Part shown: positions 18,857-30,089 of the stretch, in pieces
Layout: each line of letters opens with the position of its first letter
Numbering within the stretch: the stretch's first letter is position 1
Assembly: GCA_039545355.1 (NCBI GenBank)
Contig: BCJJ01000030.1
Coordinates: forward strand, 3,954 to 67,953
Length of the DNA stretch: 64,000 bases
Direction: 5' to 3'
From: Trichosporon coremiiforme
Lineage: Eukaryota; Basidiomycota; Tremellomycetes; Trichosporonales; Trichosporonaceae
Notes under the pieces: generated by a model
What the model was told of the DNA's origin: nothing
Seen by the model: the letters and a program-made list of their open reading frames with translations, nothing else
Databases searched by the model: none
Program-made: the position numbers and the translations under genes

Positions 18857-20283
18857 GGTGCGAAGAGTAGCGAGTCTGGGGAGCCGGATGCGGCTCCATG
18901 CGGGGCTGGGGCTTATATCGGTGGCGCCGGCGGCAGGTGGGGCAGGCGGAGCAGAGGGGCCAGGTGGTCCTCCTTTGCGGGCGCCTGAGACATCACGCGC
19001 TGCGCCCCGCGTGCTGCTGGGGAGCTCCTCGGTGTCGCGCGCGAGGAGGGCGCAAGCGAGTGTTGGACCCGTGGGGCCGATCCCAGCTTGGCGTGCTTGG
19101 CCGTGTCATCATTGGACCCGAAGACGCCGTCTGTTTGGCTGGATGCTGGGCTGGTCACCGGTCGCTAGGGACCATCAGGGTCGAGCGGCGATCCCCTTCC
19201 CTGACCCCACCAGGACGTGGGAACCACGCCCGAGCCTCGGGCCGCCGTCCCAGAGCCGTCACGTGGGGGACGCAGCTTTTTGCCCGTTCCGGTATGGCGC
19301 GGCCGCACCCTTCGATTCAGTCTGGCGCACCGGACCCTGACACGTGATGCCCACCTGCTGCGGTGACGTCCCCCGGGCGCTTTCCCCTCCATCGTGAATG
19401 GGGTCAATGTGTCTCGACCAACGCTTCGTACGACCAGATCTGCGCTACGATTGGTATCCCAAGATCCGACTGCCCTCGATGAGAATTCAGAACCGCTTCG
19501 CAGAGCCCAAGATAGCACTGCGGACCCTGGTCTTCTGCGCCCCCCGCGCCGCGGTCTTTGCCGCCTTTGCCGGACGCCGCGATCGTGCCAACATCCTGAT
19601 CGCCGGCATACCGCCGGAACGGGGTAAGCGCCCACCAAGCCCCCCCCCTTTATGACACTGGCATGCCCGTGTCTCAGTTTGGAGCCTAATGTCAGGGCAC
19701 TGTCGGGTCCGAAGCGTTCGGTATGCGCACCGGGATATACAATCGGGCCTGACTCTCAAGAGCGGCTGCCAAACATTCAGGCCCTGAAAGCAGCAGCAGC
19801 CCAGCGCAGGTATCCAGAAAAAGCCTCAGCCACCCACGCACATCCAAACAACCAACCGCTGACCTTACCAAGTCCCGAGCCGTGGTGTGTGATCCTGGAG
19901 TCTACAGCACGCTCACGAAGGCATCAGCCCGGGCCCGACGGCTTCGGCTTCGGCTTCGGCGCTAAGATCGGGTATGCCCAACCAGAGGAAATAATGGGCT
20001 GATTGATGTCTTAGGAACGTCGTGCTTGCAGCAGGCGTAGCCACAAGTCACGTGCCAGGGGACATCTGCATGCGCAGTTCACGGCAGTGCCTGTTGCTCG
20101 GACATTGACACCAGTTTCACCCCAACGCCGAAACGACAGTGGTACCCGAGGTGACTGACAAGCCCGGACCGTTACAAAACGCCGAGAATCACAGCATGTC
20201 ACTGACAACCACTGTCACTGAGAATCACGACGCCCGGTTCGAGGTTCACGCTTTACATCAACTTTCCGTGTCACTATGCGTGA
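18857..20283. other. Intergenic region with no supported gene
   Basis: Long antisense-type open frames occur because of high GC content, but none has a recognisable domain, start context or splice pattern. The left end is the promoter of the sugar transporter. Confidence 0.4.
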
Positions 20284-20802
20284 CTACAGCGCCCGCCACG
20301 GGATTGCCACAGCGTAGGAAGCCGCGTCCCACGGACACTCGTATCGGAACGCGCCGTTGTCGACCGTCTCGCTGCAGTCGCCTTGAAAACTAAACTGCTG
20401 GGTACAGCTCGCCGTGAACTTGTTCTCGAGAATGCTGTACTCGGTGATACAGTACCGGGTTTCGCCCTCGAGCGGAGGGCACGTGTACACGAACGGGCCG
20501 AGCTTGGTTTTCAGCTCCTGTGCTGTGCAGTTCGGAATGCCGACGCGCTTGAGCTTTGCTTCAATGCAGGACATCTGACCGATAAGTCTGATAATCGCTG
20601 GAGTAACAGTGAGGATGACATTGCAGGTACAAGACAGCACACGCAGCGTGCAGCCTCCTGCGGCATTGGCACGGAGCTTCGGCATTGAGCTCGATCGTCG
20701 CCCTCGCGTTTCTGCCGCCATTGGTCCGTCACATTTCCGGTGTGTCGAAGGCGATGTATCCTCACCCGTGGACGCTCTCAAGCCTTCAATCCTCTGAATC
20801 AA
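20284..20802 (-). CDS. Cysteine-rich small protein, possible relic
   Basis: An open frame ends at 20284. An internal ATG at 20574 begins MSCIEAKLKRVG, and the part upstream of it may be intron. The last 95 residues are Cys-rich: GIPNCTAQ, VYTCPPLEGETRYCITEY, KFTASCTQQF, GDCSETV and YECPW. The core aligns with the neighbour at 21260-21695: both show Y-x-CP-x-E, then R-x-C, then [EH]Y, then an aromatic, A and [ST]C. That indicates a small tandem family. No signal peptide could be placed with confidence. Confidence 0.4.
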   Translation of the reverse strand: MIQRIEGLRASTGEDTSPSTHRKCDGPMAAETRGRRSSSMPKLRANAAGGCTLRVLSCTCNVILTVTPAIIRLIGQMSCIEAKLKRVGIPNCTAQELKTKLGPFVYTCPPLEGETRYCITEYSILENKFTASCTQQFSFQGDCSETVDNGAFRYECPWDAASYAVAIPWRAL

Positions 20803-21259
20803 ACATGAAACGCATCGCCAGCATCATTCACATACCCAAACTTACATTGCCAGGATGACCTGAAATTCCACAAAATACTCCGAATCCCGACCGTCCTGAC
20901 TCTGCCCACACGTCAAGTGTCCGTGTGTATTCACTCAGAGCGCTCGCGTTGGTGTAGAGGATGACACAACTTCTTCGGATTCGCCGCCGCATCAGGCTGA
21001 CATGCCAGGACGTCTTCATGCTCAGATCACCCTCTTGGTCGAATGGTGCTGGGTGTCGGAAAGCGTCTACCTTGGTAGCCTCGGCTCCTGATCTCATGAC
21101 TGTGGCGACAGCGATATCCGCATCAATCCGAATCGCACTCGTCAACTCTCGTGCCGACCAGCGTTATACATTCGCAATGTCCTATTCAGTGTCCTATGGC
21201 TTTGGACGCGAGTCCGAGGTGCGCGTGTGGAGGCGCGTGCGAGTCTACAAGGTCGGCGT

Positions 21260-21695
21260 CTAGGGGCAGTTGCAATTGTAGAGGTCGCTGTCGCGTTCCC
21301 TTGCACTTGGGGTTGTCATGGAGCGAGGGCCAGTCACAGGTAGCGTTGTATCTGTGCTCGGCGGGGCCGTAATGCTCGGCGCAGCGGCTGCCCTTGGGCT
21401 CGAGGGGACAGGCGTAGGTCTTGCCGCCGACAAAGTTGTCGTTCGCCTTGCAGTCCGGGCCGAAGGGGGCGGGGCCCAGATCAGTGTTGCAGTGGAGTAT
21501 CTGGGTGTCGTAAAGTGGTACGAGCATCTTGTTGTATTACTGCACAGCCTGGCCCGCCGTAAGCTCAGCCACGGGGGCGGAGTGCTCCGCAGTCGGGGTG
21601 CCCGCTGCGCCGGGCCACCACAGGCTGCCGGTGTAGACGTGCGACTGGGCTGCGACAGCAGTGTGGTGGGGAAGGAGCACGGTAATGGCGAACAT
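21260..21695 (-). pseudogene. Cysteine-rich small secreted protein interrupted by TAA
   Basis: ATG at 21695 opens a signal-peptide-like start (MFAITVLLPHHTAVAAQ). The frame continues for 52 codons to a TAA at 21537-21539, then resumes in the same frame with YNKMLVPLYDTQILHC, CKANDNF, TYACPLEPKGSRCAEHY, RYNATC and KCKG. A different frame supplies a plausible end (DLYNCNCP and stop at 21260). The break could be a nonsense mutation, or an intron I cannot place, since CAG immediately precedes the TAA. The Cys pattern matches the neighbouring minus-strand gene at 20284-20802. Confidence 0.45.
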
Positions 21696-22171
21696 TGCGG
21701 TTTGGTGATGAGCGTGAAGTCCAAGTCTGTTATACGACCCCGTTCGATCACGCAGAGAAGTTATGCATGTTGGATGACTGTGAGGCACACCGGCGGGCCA
21801 CTTTGCAGCATGCAGCCTGCAGGGCAGTCTGTTCCGGCGCAAGACATGTGGTCTGCCCCACGTTCCTTTTGGATGTTTCTGCCAATTGCACACCGAGGAC
21901 GGACGCAGTCCAGCGGGACGGACACTCAGTGATCAATGCAGAGAACAGAGCGACCCTCAAACTGGAGGGAATGCACTGCCCCGACTTCCACTCTGCAAAG
22001 GTCATGTTTGGGCTTGCGATCAATATACGTGAGCGGGAGGCTAGTGCAATCGTACATCACAAGGCGGGCAGCACTGGTCAGGCCCAAGTCAGCGAGTACA
22101 GCAAGATGCGAGCCTCTGTACCCTCATTCATCTTCCAGTATATCACTCGCCCCTCCCGATCAACCCTTCGT

Positions 22172-22900
22172 TCAAGCGGGAGGATAGTGCCCGCTCCACA
22201 GCGCGAGTCCAACAGCAGCCCAGAGGAAGCACCACCAGACCCACACCTTACGCATGCCCGCGTTGGCGGCCAGAGTCCACCACAGCGTCGGGTCAGTCAC
22301 AGCCAGACGCAGTGCAATCTGTGTGTGGCTCGTGAACAAGAGTGTCAGGGCGAGGAACAGGCTGAGTGCGTACACGGCATCAAGCAGGGGTCCACTTGTG
22401 ACTTCGTCGTCCTTCTGCACCTCTTCCTGCGTCTCCCCCCTTACTTCGACCTTCTCCTCAGTCGGACTATGGATGTCGTGTGCTGACGAGATCGCAAACG
22501 TTGTAGAAGCCTGGATGGACGCGAGCGAGTCGGCGCGGTGAGCTGCCTCTGAGTGCAGGGACAGAGTGCGGCCAGAGAAATACGCCCAGATGCCCGCCAG
22601 TGTCGGGATGAGCACAGGCAGAGCAATCAGGAGATTGGGCACCTGCTCCGGCGTCCAGTAGTGAAACATGCCGATGTTCCAGTACATCTTCTGCACGGCG
22701 GTGTATGCGAGCGGGAGGGCGTTGCTGCACCATTCGCGACTGGGACACGCAACCTTCCAGAGGTACCCATTGAAGACGACGAACGGAGCGGCAACGATTC
22801 CGGCGAGGATAATGGCAATCACAGCCCGGAGGAAAGTACGACCGGCGTTGCGAAGGGCAGCGCACACATAGCTTGTGAACGGGATTGAGCGCTTAACCTC
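22172..22900 (-). pseudogene. C-terminal half of GPI mannosyltransferase 2 (GPI18/PIG-V), truncated at a tRNA
   Basis: The frame encodes about 230-240 residues ending at TGA 22172. It shows a membrane helix then ACPSREWC, LPLAYTAVQ, MYWNIGMFHYWTPEQVPNLLIALPVL and several further hydrophobic helices, and it ends in HYPPA. This is the C-terminal half of PIG-V/GPI18, the ER enzyme that adds the second mannose to GPI anchors. The full enzyme is about 400-500 residues. The catalytic N-terminal half (early luminal loop with conserved acidic residues) is absent. In frame, the open sequence begins directly at the 3' end of the tRNA-Lys gene, and no ATG with context is available. It is read as a truncated copy. 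Confidence 0.65.
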
Positions 22901-22983
22901 TTATGGGGCTCGAACCCATGACTGTGTGATCAATCGGCGCGTTGCGTAAGAGTCACACTATCTACCGACTGATATAACGAGGC
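22895..22983 (-). tRNA. tRNA-Lys (CUU), intron-containing
   Basis: On the minus strand the D stem TATC/GATA, the anticodon stem TGTGA/TCACA around loop CTCTTA, and the T arm ATGGG-TTCGAGC-CCCAT form correctly. The anticodon CTT is at 22948-22950. An intron of about 16 nt follows A37. The acceptor stem GCCTCGT/AAGAGGT has one G-T wobble and one G-A mismatch at its sixth pair, so functionality is likely but not certain. Confidence 0.8.
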
Positions 22984-23547
22984 GACACACAGGGCTGTGT
23001 AACAACCTGAATATCTTACCAAGACTCGCAAAACTGGCTGAGAAACGGCCGTCAGAATTGCACCCTCGCACCAGGGCGAGGTCAGGGTTAGTCGTATTGT
23101 TCGAATCGCGCTCGTGGAGCGCCAAAAAGAAGTGATTCATCTCGACCCCCCGAAAAGCTACTTTTGGCGCCTCGCACCACAAAGTGGTGGCCGTGGATAA
23201 CACTTTCGGCGCCTCGCTCCTTTCGCACCTCGTGCAGCGCGACGTCCGGAGCTTGTCGGAGAGAGTCAACAGTCCAACCATGGCCAACATTAACTTCCCT
23301 CGTGACGCGTAACAATGCGAAGGAGATGTGCGCTGCAACACGGTGCGAGTATGCGCCACAGGCAGATCTGATATTCTCCTGGAGGCAACTTTCGCAATCT
23401 GATTTCTGGCAGCATATCCACTGTGCATAAAATACTAAGCATGCTAGCTTAACTTATGATTCGAGTAATTTTTCGATATTATTGGTCGTTTTCGACTTCA
23501 TTGTCCATTGTCCACGGCTCACGCTTAGTTGGGATGCGTGCAGCCTC
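22984..23547. other. Intergenic region, no gene seen
   Basis: It contains two similar words (TTTTGGCGCCTCGC near 23162 and TTTCGGCGCCTCGC near 23205). I found no supported coding sequence. Confidence 0.4.
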
Positions 23548-24097
23548 TCAGATGGCCGTGAGAATCCACTTCTGGTTAGTGTTGCCAGGGGTCTGCCTGT
23601 AGACCTGCGCGACACCGCCGTCGGTCTTGCCGTCACGGAGGTCGAGGACAACGGCTGCGGTCAGCTAAGCTCCCGATCAAGACTCACTCTCTCCCTCCAC
23701 CTTAGTGTCGAGGACGAGCTGCTGCTGCGAGTTGACCATCCACTGATTGCGCTTACCCGCAGTGGGGTCAGTGCAGCCCTGGAGACCAACCTGGCCCGTG
23801 ATCCAGGTCTGCGTGTTGACTGGAGTCAGTGGCGTTGCGAACCGGAAACTTACAGGGGCTGAAGGTGAGGCACGCGCGGTTGTTGGCGGGGCCAACATAG
23901 TTGTAGATCTTCAGGCCATCCCACATCCAGGTCTGTCCGGGACTGCCGTCGCACTTCGAGACGGTAGCGAATCCGCTGTCATAGGTAGCGCCGAGACAAG
24001 CATCTCCCTTGCTGAAAGCGGTGATGGTGAAGTTCTTGCCGCAGGGAACCGCGAGGGCGGGGGCGACGAGGGCAAGGAGAGCGAGGGGAGTCCACAT
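23548..24097 (-). CDS. Secreted ricin-B-type lectin (beta-trefoil), three exons
   Basis: Exons 23854-24097, 23688-23819 and 23548-23654 give 160 residues. Intron 1 has GTAAGT and ACTGACTCCAG. Intron 2 has GTGAGT and GCTGACCGCAG. The start MWTPLALLALVAPALAVP is a signal peptide. The mature protein is a single beta-trefoil with three QxW-type motifs, one per subdomain: GQTWMWDG, NQWMVNSQQQLVL and NQKWILTAI, plus paired cysteines. It probably binds a carbohydrate outside the cell. It is a diverged relative of the intronless lectin at 14026-14487. Using a nearer CAG as the acceptor of intron 1 would break the NTQTWITG motif, which supports the site chosen. Confidence 0.85.
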
Positions 24098-26062
24098 GTT
24101 TGTTGTTGTTGTAGTAGCTGTGTTCTGTTCTGTGTTCTGTTCTAGGATCCGTGAGTTGCATTGTACGGAGACGCTGATAACAGCTCTTTATGAATCTCCA
24201 CTGATGCCGCCTCTGTCTGCAGGGAGCGGCCGCTCCTGGAGTCGAAAGGTACTGGGTGAGGTAAGGTGCGAACGTGGTCACCGGAAGTCTTCGCTCACCC
24301 CGAGCCTGACGGCTTGTGTTACTGTCAGGTCCGACATTGCCCACCCGTCGCTCGGGGCGGCAGACGGCCGTCCTGTGCAGCGAACCCGGAGGGCAGTGCA
24401 TATCATGCTTACGTCGCTAGATCGGTGCCGAAATCTTATGAGAAGTGTGACATTACTATTCTGCCTCTCCAGCGGCGCCGTGTAATCCTGGAAAGTCTGC
24501 CTCCGTTATGACATCCACAGGGCTCGTCAGGTCCCCAATCTCTGGGATGACATCCTGAGGAGAGGCCACGGAGTGAGGCACATTCCCTTGGGCCAAGCAG
24601 AGTTCATAAATTGTTATCGTCAGGCTCCTGGACGCCACTGCTGGCTATCGTCATGAGCGTTGGCAGCATCTTTCATGGACGTCGTACACCGCTAGGCTCC
24701 AATTGACCGGAACCAAGGATGTGAAGGGCGGAGGCAGCTGTTGAGTTGCCATAGCGCCTCCTCTTCGCCGACCGCAGGGTTCTACTTCCGATATTTCCGG
24801 ACTGACGGATGCCAGCCGACAGGGCCGAGTGTCCGCTCCAATTAACGGCGCGAGCCTGAATGAATGCTGGGGTTTTGAGCGTTCCCCGGCCGTGGTACAT
24901 CGGACCCGCGGCGTCATACTTGGTGAAGGACCTTCGAAGAGCGCTGTGCGAGTACAGAGAGCGAGAAACTCTGGCGAAATACAGTGGTATTCTGGAGCTG
25001 CGGATGCCAATTCTGACCGTTCCTGAATCTTATCAGTTGCCGATGCCGCAGATACCTTCCCGCAATCACATGCAACGAGCACTGAAAGACGGGAAGCCCT
25101 CGTGTCAACCTTGCGCACAGACATGTTCATAAGGCCGTTGGAATGATAGTACATTACGCTGTACGATGCTTTGCAGACACAAGGTCCACTGTTCCTCCCC
25201 AAGAAAGTCGGGAAATAATGATCCGTCGAAGGGTGAGAACTGGTGACATCACAGCGCGACAGCCCAACGCCCCGCGCTTCTCGAGCCCTCGAAGCGGTGT
25301 CGCCTTGGCGCCGATTCAGTCCACCGATCGTTCCGAGCCGAGGGCTGGACCTGCATGTCGTGGGACTCTCGTCATGACCTTGACTTTCGTGCACCGTGAC
25401 ATCCGTGCGTGAACGGAGATTGAGAACTCGTTAGGCGTGCAAACGATTTGACCCGGCGAAACTGTCGGTAAATCGTTTCTCGAGAGGCATTGCGCAGTGC
25501 CAGTCGCTTGAATCCGACTCCGAGCCTCGTGACCTCGGGTAGGCTTTCAGGGCGATAAAGTGATTGGTAGGGGTGGAGGACCAGTGCGGATCCAGGTCAT
25601 GATCGCCTGAGCACCCCGGGGGCTTAGCCCACAGGAAGTACCGTCTTTGATATCCTGCAGAGCTGGCATTCAACGCCTCCGCCCCCGCCTCCGAACGGCA
25701 CTGCCCCAGGTAGTCAGTCTCCTGCAATGCTCATGGAGGATATCCCATACAACGCCTCTGCGGTACCGCCCGGCCCCGCTCCACTCCGACAACGACGTTC
25801 ATTGAGGGCGAGCTCACTACATTCAAGCGTCCTGAAGCCATCAATTGGGGATCCTTGGAGCTTTGTGTAAGCAAAGTCTCTCCAATCATCAGCGTACTTC
25901 GTGGTTCTCGCCGACCATACCGCACTTGCCTAGCGACGCCTCGAAGGGCAAGGTAACAGAATCTCCAGGTAACAGAATTTCAAGTAAGAGGGCGATGATA
26001 CAGCCGGGGGGCGCCAGGCACGGACACCGTTGTGGCTTATGCCAGCTGTGGCTGGACATCAA
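24098..26062. other. Two-kilobase gene-poor stretch
   Basis: No supported gene. A 247-codon minus-strand frame (24651-25394) lacks any recognisable domain, membrane segment or splice pattern and was not accepted. Confidence 0.4.
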
Positions 26063-26159
26063 GGCGAGATGGCCGAGCGGTCTAAGGCGCTGTGTTAAGG
26101 TGAATCATTCAGTTCTCCTCCGCAGTCTTCGGACGTGGGTTCGAATCCCACTCTCGTCA
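26063..26159 (+). tRNA. tRNA-Leu (AAG), intron-containing
   Basis: A class II tRNA with acceptor stem GGCGAGA/TCTCGTC, D arm TGGCCGAGCGGTCTAAGGC and anticodon AAG at 26097-26099. An intron of about 19-20 nt begins at 26101 after G37. The anticodon stem CTGTG/CGCAG, a small variable arm (TC-TTCG-GA) and the T arm GTGGG-TTCGAAT-CCCAC follow. All stems pair. Confidence 0.93.
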
Positions 26160-27491
26160 AGCGAGGATTCAGTTCCTCCCTTACGCCAATCTTTCGCGAC
26201 CCCATACGTCGAATCTTCTGTTGGCAGAGGTTGTCATTGTCTCTGGGTGTAGTAGAGAGGTGGGCAGTGCCGAGAACGGGGGCAGGGCTGCTATATTCGG
26301 CTGTCGACGGCGGTCAGAGGGCCCTGTATTTAGCGGCAGAAAGGAACTGTCGTGAGCGGGTAGAGCTGGAGATGGGTGAAGGCTCAAGAAGAACTCGACT
26401 GTGCCCATAAGAAGCATAACGCCACGTCTCGGCTTGAGGAATGCCGGCCCTCTCCCGCTGTCCACATGTCCCAGCTCCCCATTGAGTAATTGTGGACGGT
26501 GTCTTTCTCTCGTCATCTTGATCGCCGTACTGTGCGCCTCATGCCTCGCGAAAGTCCCTCAGTGAGCTATCTGGAGCCGGCGCTGGTCCCGGGCGCGCGT
26601 GACGAGAGAGGTTAGGAACGGGAATGGTCCCAGCTAACAGTTTGAACGCACGAACTCCCTGTCTCCGTCACCCAGATGATCGCCGGCCGAAGCCCTCAAA
26701 CCTCCAGACACCAGCGTCAGCGTCTTGAGTCCCACAGGCGAGAAAGGGGAGCAGGTGATATGAGGGCGCATGGGGAGCGTGAGGGTTGGTAGCCGGGTCG
26801 ATCATTCTCAGGGCGGACGGGGTAGTGCGGGGCCATTCCGCCCGCAGCAACAGGGGGCGAGTGCGGTTTCGGTGTCTGGCTGCCCTTATGCTTTCCACCA
26901 GGCAACCAGGACAAGCATGCCGGTGAGAGAAGCACAGAAGGCACTAGCGCAGCGACGCGCCAGAGAAGGCTAAGGAAACCTCGAAGTTACTGCGAAGCTT
27001 CTTACGAGATGCCTTCCTCAGCCCTTGACACATCGAAACGACTTGGCACTAACGCTGAGTGGGGACTGAGGAGGAGGCGCGAGACACACAGCGACAAGCG
27101 CAGAGACCCCCGCCCCAGAACTCAACCTGAAACTCCGATCTGACGCTTTCACCTGAGTTTGGACGTCATGGAAGGGTGACACCCAGGGCTGCTAACCTTG
27201 TCAGACACTTGCCGCGGCCCGCACGCCCGTCCACCCCGGTGTTCTTCCGTCTAGCAGAGGGCTCTGGACGACCGTTGTTGGGCTGGAGCGGAAGTGAGGA
27301 CGTTTGCGGTGTGGTGAAGTCAATGCGCTCGCTGCGCTCAGCGGTGCTGTAGCAGCAATTACGTTGCATGCTTTCAAGCTAGCTTGGCTGCCCAGCTTTC
27401 TTAGGGCAGCTGAACTCTACTACAGTATACTGGGGTAGAGAGAATCTGTCTAGAGTGAACGTCTATAGATGATAGAAGCAGGTTGGCACGC
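26160..27491. other. Intergenic region, no gene seen
   Basis: No supported coding sequence. A 7-bp hairpin (GCTGCCC/GGGCAGC near 27388) lies close to the 3' end of the minus-strand gene at 27492. Confidence 0.4.
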
Positions 27492-28330
27492 TTAGGCGGT
27501 GTTGACATCGAAGCCCTCGGCCTGGCACTGCTTCTTCATCTCCTCCTCGTACACCTTGCGCTGCTCGTCGAGGGTGGTACCCTCGACACCTGAAGCCTTG
27601 AAGTCGGCCGCGGAGATACAGAGGGAGCAGTCGATCATGTGGTCGATGCGGGCGCAGGTGAACTTGGAGCAGTCCTTGCTGTCGCCCTTCTGGCAGGCGT
27701 CAAACCAGGCGCGGCTCGACGAGACGAGCGCCTTGCAGGCGTCGTCGCACTTGGGGCCGATCCTGGACTTGATCGCGTCCTCCCAGTCCTCGATCTCCTT
27801 GTCGGTGGCCCGCTTGACGAAGCTACGTGAGTGGAACTCGCCAAGGTAGTCGCGCTTGCTGAGCTTCTTGCACTGCTCCTCCTGGAGCTTGACGGTCTCC
27901 TCGATGTAAGCGTCAAACTTGTTGATCACAGCGTCGGTGAGGTTCTTGCCCTCCTTCTTCAGCTCGCTGATAGAGATGCACTTGTTGCAGTCCGCGGACT
28001 TCTGGAGAGTGTCGCAAACGACCTTGTGGCAGGCGTCGCTGTCAGAGTCCTCCATGCACTTGGCATCGCCCCAGAAGGCGTCCACAGTCAAGGCAGAGCC
28101 CTCGCACTCGTCCTTGCACTCGGCGGGGACAAGCTTGTAGAAGTCGTCCTTGGTCTTCATGACCTGCTCCTCAGCGCGGCGGACGATGCTGGAGGAGAAG
28201 GACTCGCGGACGGGGTTGGCGTTGACGGCCGAGACGGCGACTGCGGCGTCAGCGTTCTGAACTCCGAACTGTGCGGGTTGCACTGCCTCCACAAGTACTC
28301 ACGGAGGGCGACGACAGCGAGAGAGACCAT
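27492..28330 (-). CDS. Secreted cysteine-rich protein with an internal domain duplication
   Basis: Exons 28303-28330 and 27492-28240 join across a 62-nt intron (GTGAGT...GCTGACGCCGCAG), giving 258 residues. Splicing is needed to build the signal peptide MVSLAVVALLAVSAVNA. Two tandem domains of about 60-65 residues follow. Domain 1 contains CKDECEG, KCMEDSDSDACHKVVC and DCNKCISISELKKEGK. Domain 2 contains CDDACKA, ACQKGDSKDCSKFTC and DCSLCISAADFKASG. The spacing is C-x3-C ... C-x7-C-x3-C ... C-x2-C-I-S in both. KR sites near the N-terminus and between the domains could be Kex2 processing sites. The family and function are unknown to me. A TATAAG box sits about 105 bp upstream. Confidence 0.75.
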
Positions 28331-30089
28331 TGTTGTTTGTTTCGGTTGAAAGAGTGTTGAGCTAGAAAGAGTGTGAATCGGTTCAGTGTTTGAAAGCGGG
28401 TTGGTTGCTTCTACAAGCCGTTCAGCTGCCGACTCTTATATGTTCTGAAAGACTGCTCAACGTACCAGAAAACATCGAGAGCTAGATGCATGTGCATGCT
28501 CTCGGCGGCCCTGCAGCCGCTCCCGGCTGCTGCTTCTGCCTGCCGCCCGCGTTCGATGGAACCACGTTTCCCCGTGTCCCTACCCCTTCCCACACGCTGG
28601 CGGACGTTACTTTTGCGGGCTGTTCTCGGGTTGGCGGGACCGAACTGTGATGCTTATGCTGGGTTAGCTTGTTTCAAGCTGTCGCCGGCTGCACTGTCGT
28701 GTGCCTCGGAGCACTTGGTCCACGCCTCTCGCCCTTTGCTCCGAGTCCCACGGGTCGTATCGATTGCCTCCGACTCCGAAACTCAGACATGAACCCAGCG
28801 AAACATGATTTCGGCCCCAACCTCTGTCCGGTTAAGACAGCCAGCGGTCCGGCGGTGCTGCGCCTGTATTGCAGTCTCATCTGCTCCAAGCAGCATGCAT
28901 GCAGGCATGCTGTCATGCGCTAAACCGTCCCGCTGGCGGACTGGCCCGCTGCCAGGGTTGGAGGTCGAGTCCCCGTCGATCACGTGTTTACCTGGCACGT
29001 TTCATGCTGGGCCTAGGGCTGGCGGCAGAGGCTGCCCTGGAGATCCTCGGATGTGTCCTGATGGTGGAGTGTCTCAGGTTGACGATTGCTGTGCAACCTG
29101 ATGCAAACCCACACCCGCCCACACCGCGCACATGTGGTGCAGGTACTGGCCGGGTGCTGCCCATCCCTACAGCCGAAAGCCTTGTGATCGGGTTCAGCGG
29201 CTTCTGCTTGCGGGAAGACATAACCTTCGATGCTTAAGGTTGAGGGTCTCCCTAGTGACGCGAATTGGCCGTCTATCTTATCACTCACACTTTATCTCGG
29301 TGTGACCCCATTTGCCACGTACTTTCGCGTTGGGGTTGAAGCACAGTGCCTTGAGTGTGACGTGCGCTATGCGGACGGGACGGCACACCCGGCGCGGGGT
29401 TGTGTTCAAGGGAGCCGTGCCGAAACACAAGGTTGCTGCCTTCAGCATTACTCACGCGATAATGAACCCCGACGAAGGCGCGTCTAGAGGCTCGTATGGA
29501 CTAGTCATGTTTCATGGCCTGAATTCAAGTACCGGCGGGACGACGATCGCCTCCACACCGTGCCCAGCAAGCGCCAGCATGGAGAAGGATGAGTGTGCCC
29601 GTCACATGCACCTATTAAGTTGTTGGGTCACGACGTGCAATAGCTACAAGCAGAAACGCTAACCTTCGTAGCGCCACATGTACGCCAGCACGGGAAGGAG
29701 CTGCTACAGAAACCTGTACAGCGGGTTCGGCATGGTGGAGTTAACTCGAACAGTTTAGCCGGGGTTCTTGTCGCGATGGGGCTTGCACAGAGGAGGTGAT
29801 GGCACATGACCACAGAAGCTAAGGGCACCTTAGCAGGTGTGTGTGTTGCCCCCATCGAACATCATTCCTCCTCAAAGAACGTCCTTTGACTTAGTTTGAG
29901 AGGGCGCTGGGCAGACTTGGGCAGGCGCTGTCGGGCATGAAGGGGCCAGAGAAGCTGTCATCCTCACAGTTCACCTTTCGCTCTCGAGCATCTTGAAATC
30001 GAGTTTGTCAACAACCTGTTACTCAAACGACGTCTTTGAAGAGCAATGGACGAACCAAACCCATCGGTCGTAAGCGATAATGCGGAATC
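28331..30089. other. Gene-poor stretch
   Basis: No supported coding sequence, RNA gene or repeat was seen in this 1.75-kb interval apart from the promoter of the Cys-rich gene at its left end. Confidence 0.4.

Noticed and set aside
16842..19340. Plus-strand frame of more than 800 codons opposite the sugar transporter
   Set aside because: It is the antisense shadow of a strongly conserved, spliced transporter gene; its composition (Arg/Glu/Gly/His) reflects codon bias and no domain is present.
20230..20260. Possible tRNA B box (GGTTCGAGGTT)
   Set aside because: It lacks the CC end of the T arm and any matching acceptor stem.
21695..22486. Plus-strand frame of 263 codons opposite the Cys-rich relic and the PIG-V fragment
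   Set aside because: It overlaps better-supported minus-strand sequence and shows no recognisable feature.
24651..25394. Minus-strand frame of 247 codons in gene-poor DNA
   Set aside because: No start context, membrane segment, family motif or intron signals. Its length is compatible with chance in DNA of this composition.
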